Shown here: positions 38,480 through 48,942 of the stretch, piece by piece
How positions within the stretch are numbered: position 1 is the first letter of the stretch
How the letters are laid out: every line of letters begins with the position of its first letter
Source: Alphaproteobacteria bacterium
GTDB lineage: Bacteria; Pseudomonadota; Alphaproteobacteria; UBA2966
Reading direction: 5' to 3'
Assembly (NCBI GenBank): GCA_021296255.1
Contig: JAGWAU010000040.1
Span: forward strand, 1-50,466
DNA length: 50,466 bases
Made by a program: the position numbers and the translations under genes
Notes under the pieces: generated by a model
Seen by the model: the letters and a program-made list of their open reading frames with translations, nothing else
Told to the model about the DNA's origin: nothing
Databases searched by the model: none

Positions 38480-39105
38480 GAATGCATCTCCAAGGGGGCG
38501 GCACGTTTCGGGGGTTCAACGGGCCGGATCTCATCCATTCCGGTCAGCCTGAGGAAATTCGCCAGCAGGGCGTGACCGTGCTCCGACGCGATGCTCTCGG
38601 GGTGAAACTGAACGCCGTGGACTGGCAAATCTTTGTGAGAGACGCCCATCACCACCCCGTTGTCGGTTTCCGCCGTCACGCGCAAGCAGGCGGGCACGGA
38701 GGCGCGATCGATTGCCAGGGAGTGATAGCGCGTAGCCTGGAACTCCGAAGGCAGGCCCGCGAACACGCCGGTACCGTCGTTCCGTATGACGCTGAGCTTT
38801 CCGTGCATGACCTTGGAAGCTCGAACGATGCGTCCGCCGAACGCTTGGCCAACGGACTGGTGGCCCAGACACACCCCGAGAACGGGAACCGAGCCCGCGG
38901 CTTTCTCGACGAGCTCGAGACAGATTCCCGCGCGGTCAGGATCGCAGGGTCCCGGAGAGAGGACGATTCCTGTCGGCCTAAGGGCGAGGACGTCGCGCGG
39001 GGTCACCGCGTCGTTGCGGAAGACGCGCGAGTCCGCGCCCAACTCACCCAAGAAATGGACGAGGTTGTAAGTAAAGCTGTCGTAGTTATCGATTATGACG
39101 AGCAT
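38476..39105 (-). CDS. trpG: Anthranilate synthase glutamine amidotransferase subunit
   Basis: TrpG supplies ammonia from glutamine to TrpE; the same type of subunit (PabA) serves aminobenzoate synthesis. The class I glutaminase triad is present: Cys79 in [15 protein letters not shown], with His and Glu in [16 protein letters not shown]. The 209 residues include a C-terminal extension of about 15 residues ([14 protein letters not shown]). It sits between trpE and trpD. An 88-base gap separates it from trpE, where I see no terminator or attenuator. Confidence 0.95.
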   Translation of the reverse strand: MLVIIDNYDSFTYNLVHFLGELGADSRVFRNDAVTPRDVLALRPTGIVLSPGPCDPDRAGICLELVEKAAGSVPVLGVCLGHQSVGQAFGGRIVRASKVMHGKLSVIRNDGTGVFAGLPSEFQATRYHSLAIDRASVPACLRVTAETDNGVVMGVSHKDLPVHGVQFHPESIASEHGHALLANFLRLTGMDEIRPVEPPKRAAPLEMHS

Positions 39106-39193
39106 TTCGATTGACTGCGGGAAAACGCCATTCCACCGTATTCTACATGCACATCCGCTTTGCCGGTCGAGAGCCTGGATACACGGCCCAACG

Positions 39194-40738
39194 TTAACTT
39201 CTGCCGATGATTGCCCTTGATTCCTTGCTGACCGCGGGTTCCGCCGCGAAACGCACGGCCTCCTCCGCGGCGCGGATCAGGGCCTTGGCCTTGTTGCGGC
39301 TTTCCTCGAATTCGGCGTTCGGATCGCTGTCGGCCACGATGCCGCCGCCGGCCTGAACATACATCGTCCCGTCCATCACCACGGCGGTCCTGAGCGCAAT
39401 GCAGGTATCCATGCTGCCGTTCGCGGAGAAATAACCGATCGCTCCCGCGTACACGCCACGTTTTTCGGGCTCTAGCTCGTCGATGATCTCCATGGCGCGA
39501 ACCTTTGGGGCGCCGCTTACGGTGCCTGCCGGAAACGCGCCGCACAGAGCGTCCATGGCATCGAACTGGTCATCGATCGCGCCTTCGACGTTGGAGACGA
39601 TGTGCATCACGTGGGAGTAGTTCTCGATGACCATCTGTTCGGTTACGTTGACAGTGCCGATCTTCGCCACGCGTCCCACGTCGTTTCGCCCGAGGTCCAG
39701 CAGCATCAGGTGCTCCGCGAGTTCCTTGGGGTCTGACAACAGGTCCTTGGCGAGCGCCGCGTCTTCCTTGCGGTCGGCACCTCGGGGGCGCGTCCCGGCG
39801 ATAGGCCGAACCGTTACGATACCGTCTCGCAACCTCACCAGGATTTCCGGACTCGAGCCGACGATCGAGAACTTGTCCAGTTGAAGGAAATACATGAACG
39901 GAGAGGGGTTGGTGCGGCGCAATGCCCGATAAAGTGCGAACGGTGGAAGCGTGAAGGGCAGGCTGAAGCGCTGGGACAAAACGGTCTGGAAGATGTCGCC
40001 TGCGGCAATGTATGCCTTGGCTTTCTCGACCATCTCGCAATAGGCCTCGCGGCTCATGTTCGAAGAGGGCTCCGGCAGTCCGAGATCCGGCCCGCGCGGA
40101 CCGTGGGCGTGGTGGAGACTCTTCTCCAAACCAGAGGTCGCCTCGAACAGCGTGTCGATGGCGGACCGATAAGCTTGTTGGGCATCGACACCCAGGGTTG
40201 GGCGAACCGGTGTGACGAACGTGATGATGTCCTTGACGGAATCGAAAATCGCCATGATCGTCGGGCGGACGAAGATGCCGTCGGGGATCCCGATATCGTC
40301 GGGATTCGGTTCCGGTAACCGCTCTATCAAGCGAACCGTATCGTAGGCCATATAGCCGACGAGGCCGGCGGCCATCGGCGGGAGTTCCTCCGGCAGGACG
40401 ATACGCGCCTCGTCAATCAGCCGCCGCAGGGCGTCGAGTGGGCCCTCTTCGCACGTCTCGAACGACTTTCGGTCGACCAGGGCGTGCCGGTTGATCTCCG
40501 CCCGATTGCCATGACACCGCCAGATAAGATCGGGGTTCATGCCGATGATCGAATACCTGCCCCTCACGGCACCACTCTCCACGGACTCGAGCAGAAAACT
40601 GTTCGGGGAGCCGTCGGCGAGCTTCAGCATGGCGGAAACGGGAGTTTCGAGATCGGCGACCAGATTGGTCCAAACGACCTGGCTCTCTCCCGCGTCGTAG
40701 ATGGCGCGAAATTCGTCGCTGGTTGGAGAGATCGTCAT
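39194..40738 (-). CDS. trpE: Anthranilate synthase component I
   Basis: TrpE converts chorismate and ammonia to anthranilate. The 514 residues hold the tryptophan feedback motif FLLESVESG near residue 50. The chorismate-binding core contains PSPFMYFLQL, IAGTRPRGADRKEDAAL, LLDLGRNDVGRVAKIGTVNV, FPAGTVSGAPKVRAMEIIDE and YVQAGGGIVADSDPNAEFEE. It begins only two bases after the ppiD stop and lacks a leader with tandem Trp codons, so classical ribosome-mediated attenuation is not visible here; transcription from the ppiD promoter is likely. Confidence 0.96.
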   Translation of the reverse strand: MTISPTSDEFRAIYDAGESQVVWTNLVADLETPVSAMLKLADGSPNSFLLESVESGAVRGRYSIIGMNPDLIWRCHGNRAEINRHALVDRKSFETCEEGPLDALRRLIDEARIVLPEELPPMAAGLVGYMAYDTVRLIERLPEPNPDDIGIPDGIFVRPTIMAIFDSVKDIITFVTPVRPTLGVDAQQAYRSAIDTLFEATSGLEKSLHHAHGPRGPDLGLPEPSSNMSREAYCEMVEKAKAYIAAGDIFQTVLSQRFSLPFTLPPFALYRALRRTNPSPFMYFLQLDKFSIVGSSPEILVRLRDGIVTVRPIAGTRPRGADRKEDAALAKDLLSDPKELAEHLMLLDLGRNDVGRVAKIGTVNVTEQMVIENYSHVMHIVSNVEGAIDDQFDAMDALCGAFPAGTVSGAPKVRAMEIIDELEPEKRGVYAGAIGYFSANGSMDTCIALRTAVVMDGTMYVQAGGGIVADSDPNAEFEESRNKAKALIRAAEEAVRFAAEPAVSKESRAIIGRS

Positions 40739-40740
40739 AC

Positions 40741-42639
40741 CTAGAACAGGCTGTCGATAGCCCGCTGATTCACTTCGATGTCGTACTCCCGGTTCAGCGC
40801 GACTCTGTATTGAGCCAAAATGTCGTCGGCGAGCGCTTCATCGAGATTGCGCCACAGCTCCCGATGTTCTGGTTGTTCGTCCGCTTCGCTCCCGGCCCGG
40901 TCGATACGGCGCAGCACCGCGATCATGTGACCCGTGCCCTGCGGGGTGGATCCCTCGGCGACGTCACCGGCATGGGTCAAGGCGAAAAGCCTTGACAGCA
41001 ATTCTCCCGACACGTCACGGTTCACCCCCGCGTCGTAGCGGGTCAGCGCCTGAGTCGAGCGAACGTCCAGGCCTTCGGCCGCGGCCAGCGACTCCAGGCT
41101 TTCGCCCTGACGTATACGATCCGCGATGGCAGTTGCCCGTTCACGAGTAAGCCGGACGCGTTCGGATTCGTTCCAGTCGGTGATCACTTGTTCGCGAATG
41201 GAATCGAGCGGCCTTGACGACGTTGGTGTGATGCCGTCCACGCGAACGATGAAATAGCCGCCGCCGATACTTTCGGTCAGCGCCGATTCCTGACCTTCCG
41301 CGGTTCCGAATGCGGTCGGCAGAAACTCGGGATAAGCCGGCACATTTTCAACTTCCGCACCGTCGGGTGCCCGGCCGCCCGCGTCGATCCGAGAGAGCTT
41401 GCCGACGTTCAGGGTGAGGCGGTTCGCGCTTTCTTCCAGTGTGGCGCCTCCCGCGAGTTCATCCTCCAACTCGTTGGCGAGTTCGAACAGGCTGTCGGCG
41501 GCCCGACGCAAGGCGAGGTCCCCGCGCAAGTCCTCCCTGGCTTCCTCCAAGGACGTTGTCCGGCCCGGGATGACCTCGTTGATCCGATAGATATGCCATC
41601 CGAAGTCGCTCCGTTGAGGGTCCAGATACTGTCCCTGGGGGGCCGCGAAAACCGTCTCTGCGGCGTTCGACGACAGTGGGAGTTCCGCGATCGTCAGCAC
41701 GCCGAGCGCCGTGTCTTCCGGCTCCAGTCCAGCTGTATCTCGGGCGATGTCTTCAAAGGCCTCGCCTTGCTTGAGCTTTTCCAGCGCGTCCCTCGCCGAG
41801 GTCTCATCGTCAACGACGATCTGGGATAGATCCCGCCGTTCGGGCTCAATGAACTCGTCGAGCCGGGACTCATACTCGTCGGAAATCTCGGTTTCCGTTA
41901 CCGTTACTTCATCAAGCAGTTGTTCGGGGGTCAGCGCGACGTATGTGAGCGCCCGGTATTCGGGGGCCATGTAGCGCCCCGACGAGTCCTTGTAAAACTG
42001 CTCGAGTACGGCATCGTCCGGCGTTGCCGGCGTGGGGATGGACGAGTTGAGGACGACGGCGACATCGGCGACCCGCCGTTCGGCTCTGTGGCGAAAGATT
42101 GCGTCGACAACGGGTCGGGGCGTTTCCGCGCCCAGGGCAATGCCGTTCATCAACTGGGTGCGCCGCAGATCCGCGCGGCGCACGTATTCAAAGTATTCGC
42201 GCGTGTACCCCAACTGCCGAAGCATGTCGCGGTAGTAAAGCGGATCGAACCTCCCCAAATCGTTCCGGAACGCCGGATTGGAACGAATATCCGCCGCTAG
42301 GTCCTTGTCCGATACCGTTAGTCCGTATCCCAACGCCACCTGATCGAACAACGCCCTGTTGATCATGCGCTGAAGCGTAAGATTCTCGATGCCCAACCGG
42401 CGGGCCTGGTCGGCATCAAGCTGCTGCCCCATGCGCCGATTCAACCGGTCCAACTCCCGACGGTAGGCGTCACCAAATTCGGATCGCGTTATTTCGACGT
42501 CGCCTACCGTGGCCACCGTGGCGTCGGACGGTCCGCGAAAAATGTCGCCGATTCCCCAGACGGCAAAACTCAGGATGAGCACTCCGAGGAACGCCTTTAC
42601 GATCCAGGAGCCCGTCTGCTTGCGAAGTGAGTCCAGCAT
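40741..42639 (-). CDS. ppiD: SurA N-terminal/PpiC-type peptidyl-prolyl isomerase, PpiD family
   Basis: PpiD is an inner-membrane-anchored periplasmic folding factor near the Sec translocon. The 632 residues start with a short cytoplasmic segment and one helix (about 15-32, VKAFLGVLILSFAVWGIGD). A SurA_N-like domain (about 45-180) and a parvulin domain around 265-365 follow. The last conserved block contains VRVDGITPTSSRPL. Parvulin motifs are weak, as in other PpiD proteins, so isomerase activity is not assured. It heads the minus-strand run into trpE and is divergent from tpiA. Confidence 0.87.
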   Translation of the reverse strand: MLDSLRKQTGSWIVKAFLGVLILSFAVWGIGDIFRGPSDATVATVGDVEITRSEFGDAYRRELDRLNRRMGQQLDADQARRLGIENLTLQRMINRALFDQVALGYGLTVSDKDLAADIRSNPAFRNDLGRFDPLYYRDMLRQLGYTREYFEYVRRADLRRTQLMNGIALGAETPRPVVDAIFRHRAERRVADVAVVLNSSIPTPATPDDAVLEQFYKDSSGRYMAPEYRALTYVALTPEQLLDEVTVTETEISDEYESRLDEFIEPERRDLSQIVVDDETSARDALEKLKQGEAFEDIARDTAGLEPEDTALGVLTIAELPLSSNAAETVFAAPQGQYLDPQRSDFGWHIYRINEVIPGRTTSLEEAREDLRGDLALRRAADSLFELANELEDELAGGATLEESANRLTLNVGKLSRIDAGGRAPDGAEVENVPAYPEFLPTAFGTAEGQESALTESIGGGYFIVRVDGITPTSSRPLDSIREQVITDWNESERVRLTRERATAIADRIRQGESLESLAAAEGLDVRSTQALTRYDAGVNRDVSGELLSRLFALTHAGDVAEGSTPQGTGHMIAVLRRIDRAGSEADEQPEHRELWRNLDEALADDILAQYRVALNREYDIEVNQRAIDSLF

Positions 42640-42854
42640 TGCTCGCTATCCCGTATTCCGCAGACACGTACGGCCCTTGGGCACGATGCCGCAACACGCT
42701 GCCAGACGGGGGATAGCGGCCCAAACGGCCGCTTTTGTCAACCGTCGTGAGGTGTCCACGACTATAGCCTTCCCTTCGGGGTATAGCATTGTGGCTTCGG
42801 AGGGCGTTCGCGCCTATAACACCCTGCCAACACGAACTCATAGATTCTCTCGGT

Positions 42855-43637
42855 ATGACAGGTGCGCCCCGCCCGCTCGTCGCAGGCAACTGGAAAATGA
42901 ACGGCATCAGGGCCGGAGCCGTCGGACTCGCGGGTTCGCTGGTTGATCTTGCGGGGGCGGAGAACGGGCTCCTCTGCGACATCCTCGTGTGTCCGCCAGC
43001 GCATCTGCTTTTCCCGGTTCTCGACGTCATCGCCGGCTCGCAAATCGCGTTGGGCGGCCAGGATTGTCACGCGCGATCGGGCGGTGCCCACACGGGCGAC
43101 ATCAGTGCCGGAATGCTCAAGGACGCCGGCTGCACCTACGTGATCGTCGGTCATTCGGAGAGAAGGGCCGACCACGGGGAAACGGATTCCGTCGTGTGCG
43201 AGAAGGCTGCCGCGGCGCACCGTGCCGGCTTGGTTCCCATCGTATGCGTCGGTGAAACGGAAGCGCAGCGAAGTGCGGGACAGGCGCTTCGGACGGTTGA
43301 AAACCAACTCGGTAATTCGGTTCCGGACGGTGCCGGCGCATCGAATACGGTCGTCGCCTACGAACCCGTATGGGCAATTGGGACCGGTCGGACGCCAACG
43401 CTGCAGGAAATTCGCGACGTTCACGGCGTGATGCGGAGCCTGCTCGTAGAGAGGTTTGGTCCGGAGTCGGCGACGCTGCGCCTTCTGTACGGAGGTTCCG
43501 TGAATCCCGGCAACGCGGGAGACATCATGTCGGTCGAGAACGTCGACGGGGGCTTGGTCGGCGGCGCGAGCCTGGAGGCGGAGACGTTCTGGCCCATCGT
43601 CCGGGCGTTCGGCCGTGGCGGCTCGGGTTGGGCTTGA
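42855..43637 (+). CDS. tpiA: Triosephosphate isomerase
   Basis: TpiA interconverts dihydroxyacetone phosphate and glyceraldehyde 3-phosphate. The catalytic residues are Lys14 (AGNWKMNG), the His in VIVGHSERR and the Glu in VVAYEPVWAIGTG, with YGGSVNPGNAGDI binding phosphate. I start at ATG 42855 (260 residues), since an in-frame ATG at 42789 adds 22 unrelated residues. The last codons (GRGGSGWA) and the TGA stop are formed by the palindromic repeat copy D, so the natural end has been replaced or extended by it. Confidence 0.95.
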   Translation: MTGAPRPLVAGNWKMNGIRAGAVGLAGSLVDLAGAENGLLCDILVCPPAHLLFPVLDVIAGSQIALGGQDCHARSGGAHTGDISAGMLKDAGCTYVIVGHSERRADHGETDSVVCEKAAAAHRAGLVPIVCVGETEAQRSAGQALRTVENQLGNSVPDGAGASNTVVAYEPVWAIGTGRTPTLQEIRDVHGVMRSLLVERFGPESATLRLLYGGSVNPGNAGDIMSVENVDGGLVGGASLEAETFWPIVRAFGRGGSGWA

Positions 43638-43662
43638 ACCGCCATAAAGGCCTGAATGCGGC
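43611..43662 (+). repeat. Intergenic palindromic repeat, copy D (left half)
   Basis: GGCCGTGGCGGCTCGGGTTG closely matches the left end of copy A. Stem 1 is GGCGGCTC (43617-43624) with GAACCGCC (43636-43643), followed by the GC-rich middle ending near 43662. The TGA of CTTGAACCGCC is the tpiA stop (43635-43637). The matching right half lies about 230 bp away at 43895, so D and E probably form one interrupted copy. Confidence 0.7.
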
Positions 43663-43995
43663 CGGCCGGGTAGGGGAGGAGTGTCGGACGGACGATAGAT
43701 GTGAGGTCTGACACCTATCCCTCCGGCACCGCTTCCCCTGTGTTTCGCCAACTCGGCCATGCGTGCCTCCTATTCGGTTCCAGTATTTTACACGAACCAC
43801 GCGGTGTGTGTGAATAAAATCACCAATTCAGTAATTTTGGTGATTCAAGCGAACGGTTAAGCCCGAGGATGGCATGAACGCGGAGAAACGCCCCGCATGA
43901 GCAACAAGGAATGCCGAAACGGTTCCAGTCAAACCGGAACCGCGCCGGTGGGGAGGATGATTGCTTCGGCACGCCGCTTCGTCTAGGAATGCGCC
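43638..43995. other. 358-bp gap between tpiA and secG
   Basis: The gap holds the rest of repeat copy D, an insertion of about 230 bp, and repeat copy E. The insertion contains AGATGTGAGGTCTGACAC (43691-43708), resembling sequences I associate with transposase flanks. It also has, on the minus strand, a GGAGG ribosome binding site (43770-43766) with ATG at 43760 and a promoter-like TTCACA-N18-TAAAAT (43814-43785). A palindrome lies at 43818-43845. No gene is evident on the plus strand. Confidence 0.5.
43895..43946 (+). repeat. Intergenic palindromic repeat, copy E (right half)
   Basis: AAGGAATGCCG (43906-43916) matches the motif before stem 3 in copies A and B. CGGTTCC (43920-43926) then pairs with GGAACCG (43936-43942). 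Stem 1 and the middle are absent here but present in copy D upstream. It lies 50 bases before the secG start. Confidence 0.7.
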
Positions 43996-44325
43996 ATGAT
44001 CACGGTAATCCTTGTGGCCCACATCCTGCTGGCGCTGGCGCTGGTGGGAGTTATCCTCTTGCAGCGCAGCGAGGGCGGCGCGCTCGGGATCGGCGGCGGC
44101 GGGGGTGGGGGCGGCAGCATGATGTCAAGCCGGAGCGCGGCCAATCTGCTGACCCGGGCCACGGCCATCCTCGCGACTTGTTTCATCGCAACCAGCATCA
44201 TGCTGGCCATCCTTTCGGGCGGGGTCCAAGGACCGTCATCGGTAATCGAGACCGAACCCCGGGCGCCGGCATCGGGAGCACCGTCGCAGGAGCCGGGCGG
44301 GCCTTCCGTCCCCCTGTCGCGGTAA
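43996..44325 (+). CDS. secG: Preprotein translocase subunit SecG
   Basis: SecG is the small accessory subunit of the SecYEG channel. The 109 residues contain two helices (about 2-22 and 51-72) around a glycine-rich loop with eight consecutive glycines (33-40) and [16 protein letters not shown], which is the family motif region. The C-terminal part (about 75-109) is hydrophilic and low-complexity. The position between tpiA and pyrG is standard for alphaproteobacteria. The glycine run is encoded by a G-rich stretch near 44092-44115. Confidence 0.92.
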   Translation: MITVILVAHILLALALVGVILLQRSEGGALGIGGGGGGGGSMMSSRSAANLLTRATAILATCFIATSIMLAILSGGVQGPSSVIETEPRAPASGAPSQEPGGPSVPLSR

Positions 44326-44407
44326 ACGCCGATCACGTGAGACCAATTCGCCATATCGCCCCGCTTTCGCTTGGGGGCGCGGCGTCTCTCTTGTATGTTT
44401 GTGGTCC

Positions 44408-46016
44408 ATGACGCGGTACATCTTTATTACCGGCGGCGTCGTCTCTTCCCTCGGAAAAGGTCTCGCTTCTGCAGCGCTCGGCGCGGTGCTGCAGGCACGT
44501 GGATTCAAGGTGCGCCTGCGCAAGCTGGATCCCTACCTCAACGTCGATCCGGGAACGATGAACCCCTACCAGCACGGCGAAGTGTACGTTACCGATGACG
44601 GGGCGGAGACGGACCTCGATCTCGGCCATTACGAGCGTTTTACCGGCGTCTCGGCGCGGCAGAGCGACAATGTGACGTCGGGGCGTCTCTATCAGCGCAT
44701 CATCGGGAGAGAGAGGAAGGGTGACTATTTGGGGGCGACCGTCCAGGTCATTCCTCACGTGACGGACGCGATCAAGGAATTCATCACTGCCGATGTGGAG
44801 GATCGAGATTTCGTGCTGTGCGAGATCGGGGGCACGGTCGGCGATATCGAGGGATTACCGTTTTTCGAGGCGATCAGACAGCTCGGCAACGAACTCGGCC
44901 GCGACCGGGCGCTTTTCGTCCATCTGACCCTTCTTCCCTACATTCCGTCAGCGGGTGAGTTGAAGACGAAACCCACCTGCGGGGGATCGGAATTCAGCCC
45001 GACATACTTCTGTGCCGATGCGATCGGGAAATTCCGGCGAACGAACGGCGTAAGATCGCTCTGTTCTGCAACGTTCGAGACGAAGCCGTGATCCCGGCGC
45101 TCGACGTGGAGTCGATCTATGAAGTCCCGCTCCGCTATCACCAGGCCGGCCTGGACCGTCAAATCCTGCAGGCCTTCGGAATATCCGGAGTGCCTGAGCC
45201 CGACCTCGGCGTCTGGGAAGACATCACGGCCCGGCTTATGGCTCCCGAAGGCGAAGTCAAGATCGCCGTGGTGGGTAAGTACACGGGCCTCAAGGACGCT
45301 TACAAATCGCTCGATGAAGCGTTGGTTCACGGTGGCATAGCCAACAAGGTCCAGGTCGATATCGAGTGGATCGAGTCCGAGACGTTCGAGCAGGAAGGCA
45401 GGCTCCACTATCTGGAGGGAGTAAACGGGATCCTGGTGCCGGGCGGCTTCGGTGAGCGCGGCATCGAAGGAAAGATCGCGGCCGCCAGGATCGCCCGAGA
45501 ACGCCGGATCCCCTATTTCGGAATCTGTCTCGGCATGCAGATGGCCGTGATCGAGACGGCCCGAAACATGGCCGATTTGCCGGATTCGGGGTCCACCGAA
45601 TTCGGTGAATGCGAGAACGCGGTCGTCGGCCTTATGACGGAGTGGGAGAGGGAAGGGCGGAAGGAGTTTCGCGACGAAACCAGCGACGCCGGCGGCACGA
45701 TGCGACTCGGCGCCTATGACTGCGTCATCAGTCCGACGAGCAAGGTTTTCGGGATCTACGGACAGGAACGGATCAGGGAGCGCCATCGCCATCGCTATGA
45801 GATCAATCTCGCCTACGAGAATGTTCTGGCGAAATCAGGCGTCATATTCCCGGGCAAATCGCCGGACGGATTTCTTCCTGAAATCCTGGAGGTTCCGGAT
45901 CACCCGTGGTTTATCGGGGTCCAGTTCCATCCGGAGTTGAGGTCCAAGCCGTTCGATCCCCACCCGTTGTTCGCGTCATTCATCGAGGCCGCAGTCGCGC
46001 AGTCGAGGCTCGTGTG

Positions 46017-46017
<1 letters not shown>
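44408..46017 (+). pseudogene. pyrG: CTP synthase gene with a frame-disrupting deletion
   Basis: CTP synthase aminates UTP to CTP with glutamine-derived ammonia. The first frame reads [20 protein letters not shown] through the synthetase domain to AGELKTKPT at about 44977, then runs out of frame to a TGA at 45089-45091. The protein resumes one frame back with [18 protein letters not shown] and continues through the glutaminase domain ([20 protein letters not shown]) to 46017. The six residues normally between KTKPT and LRGIGI (QHSVKE or similar) are missing, and 19 missing bases explain both the loss and the shift: 1610 + 19 bases is exactly 543 codons, the usual length. The gene is normally essential, so a sequence or assembly error is the leading explanation. 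Confidence 0.85.
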
Positions 46018-48223
<2,206 letters not shown>

Positions 48224-48308
48224 CGGGCACGGCCGCGCAGAACACACGAGATTCGTGATTCTGGATATCAATCCCTCCCGCTAAGCCACAGACTCTTAAA
48301 GAATTTTC

Positions 48309-48337
48309 TTGACATCGAAGAATCGCCTGTGATTCGG
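48309..48337 (+). promoter_or_regulatory. Possible promoter before the ftsB-like gene
   Basis: A perfect -35 TTGACA lies at 48309-48314 in the 121-base gap after eno, but the -10 region (GATTCG, near 48331-48336) is poor. If used, transcription would begin almost at the ATG (48345), giving a nearly leaderless message. Confidence 0.3.
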
Positions 48338-48344
48338 TGGTACC

Positions 48345-48656
48345 ATGACCGCCACGCGCGAACTGTCCCGGCGGCTTCGCCACTGCGTGCTGCCGTTGCT
48401 GTGTGTCGCGACCATCGCCTACATCGGGTATCACGCCGTTCAAGGTGATCGCGGCCTCGCGGCTTGGCGCCAGTTGAGTCAGCGAATCGACCAGGTAGAG
48501 GCGGAATTGCACGTCGCGCGGATGGCGCGAGAGCGGCTGGAGCACCGGGTCTCCCTGTTGCGCCCGGATGGGTTGGATCGCGATATGCTCGACGAGCGCG
48601 CCCGTCTCGTCCTGGGTCTCGCGCATCCCGACGAGATCATTTACTTGACGCGCTGA
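48345..48656 (+). CDS. ftsB: FtsB/DivIC family cell-division protein
   Basis: This is a 103-residue septum-formation initiator protein that would bridge FtsQ and FtsL at the divisome. It has one N-terminal helix (about 13-31, CVLPLLCVATIAYIGYHAV), a coiled coil (about 40-68, QRIDQVEAELHVARMARERL) and a C-terminal segment with DMLDERARLVLGLAHPDEII, which is the family end. The position between eno and pdhA is the conserved place of this gene in alphaproteobacteria. The ribosome binding site is weak. Confidence 0.85.
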   Translation: MTATRELSRRLRHCVLPLLCVATIAYIGYHAVQGDRGLAAWRQLSQRIDQVEAELHVARMARERLEHRVSLLRPDGLDRDMLDERARLVLGLAHPDEIIYLTR

Positions 48657-48942
48657 GAGCGCCAACCGGTCGACGGGAGCGGTTCGGTTCCCTCCTGCGT
48701 AGGCAGCCGCTCATCACGAACGAAAGACGTTTCTCCGTGCCGGGGATTGGATTTTTGATCATTCGCGGGACGTTAGAGAAAATTGTCCGACTCACGAACG
48801 GTTGTTCCGCGGCGAACCACGCTCGCGGTATCATCCCGCTGCGGATATCCCGAGTCGATGGCACCTCCGAGGGCGCGGCGGTTCGCAGTGGCGAGCGCCC
48901 GGCCGGTGGCACACTTCGGGACGGCTTGGTTGAGGGGAGACC

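Noticed and set aside
42762..43760. 332-codon minus-strand frame from ATG 43760, with a GGAGG site and promoter-like sequence, antisense to tpiA
   Set aside because: The start signals are good, but the encoded protein is the low-complexity shadow of tpiA. I treat the signals as a mobile-element remnant, not as a gene start.
44960..45091. Programmed -1 frameshift in pyrG
   Set aside because: AAACCCA resembles a slippery heptamer but is not in the needed phase, and slippage could not restore the six missing conserved residues.
48657..48942. GTTCCGCGGCGAAC near-palindrome and TTGATC-N17-GAAAAT before pdhA
   Set aside because: The inverted repeat is short and GC-rich, and the promoter match is weak. 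I cannot separate either from chance. The spacing is not that of a LexA operator.
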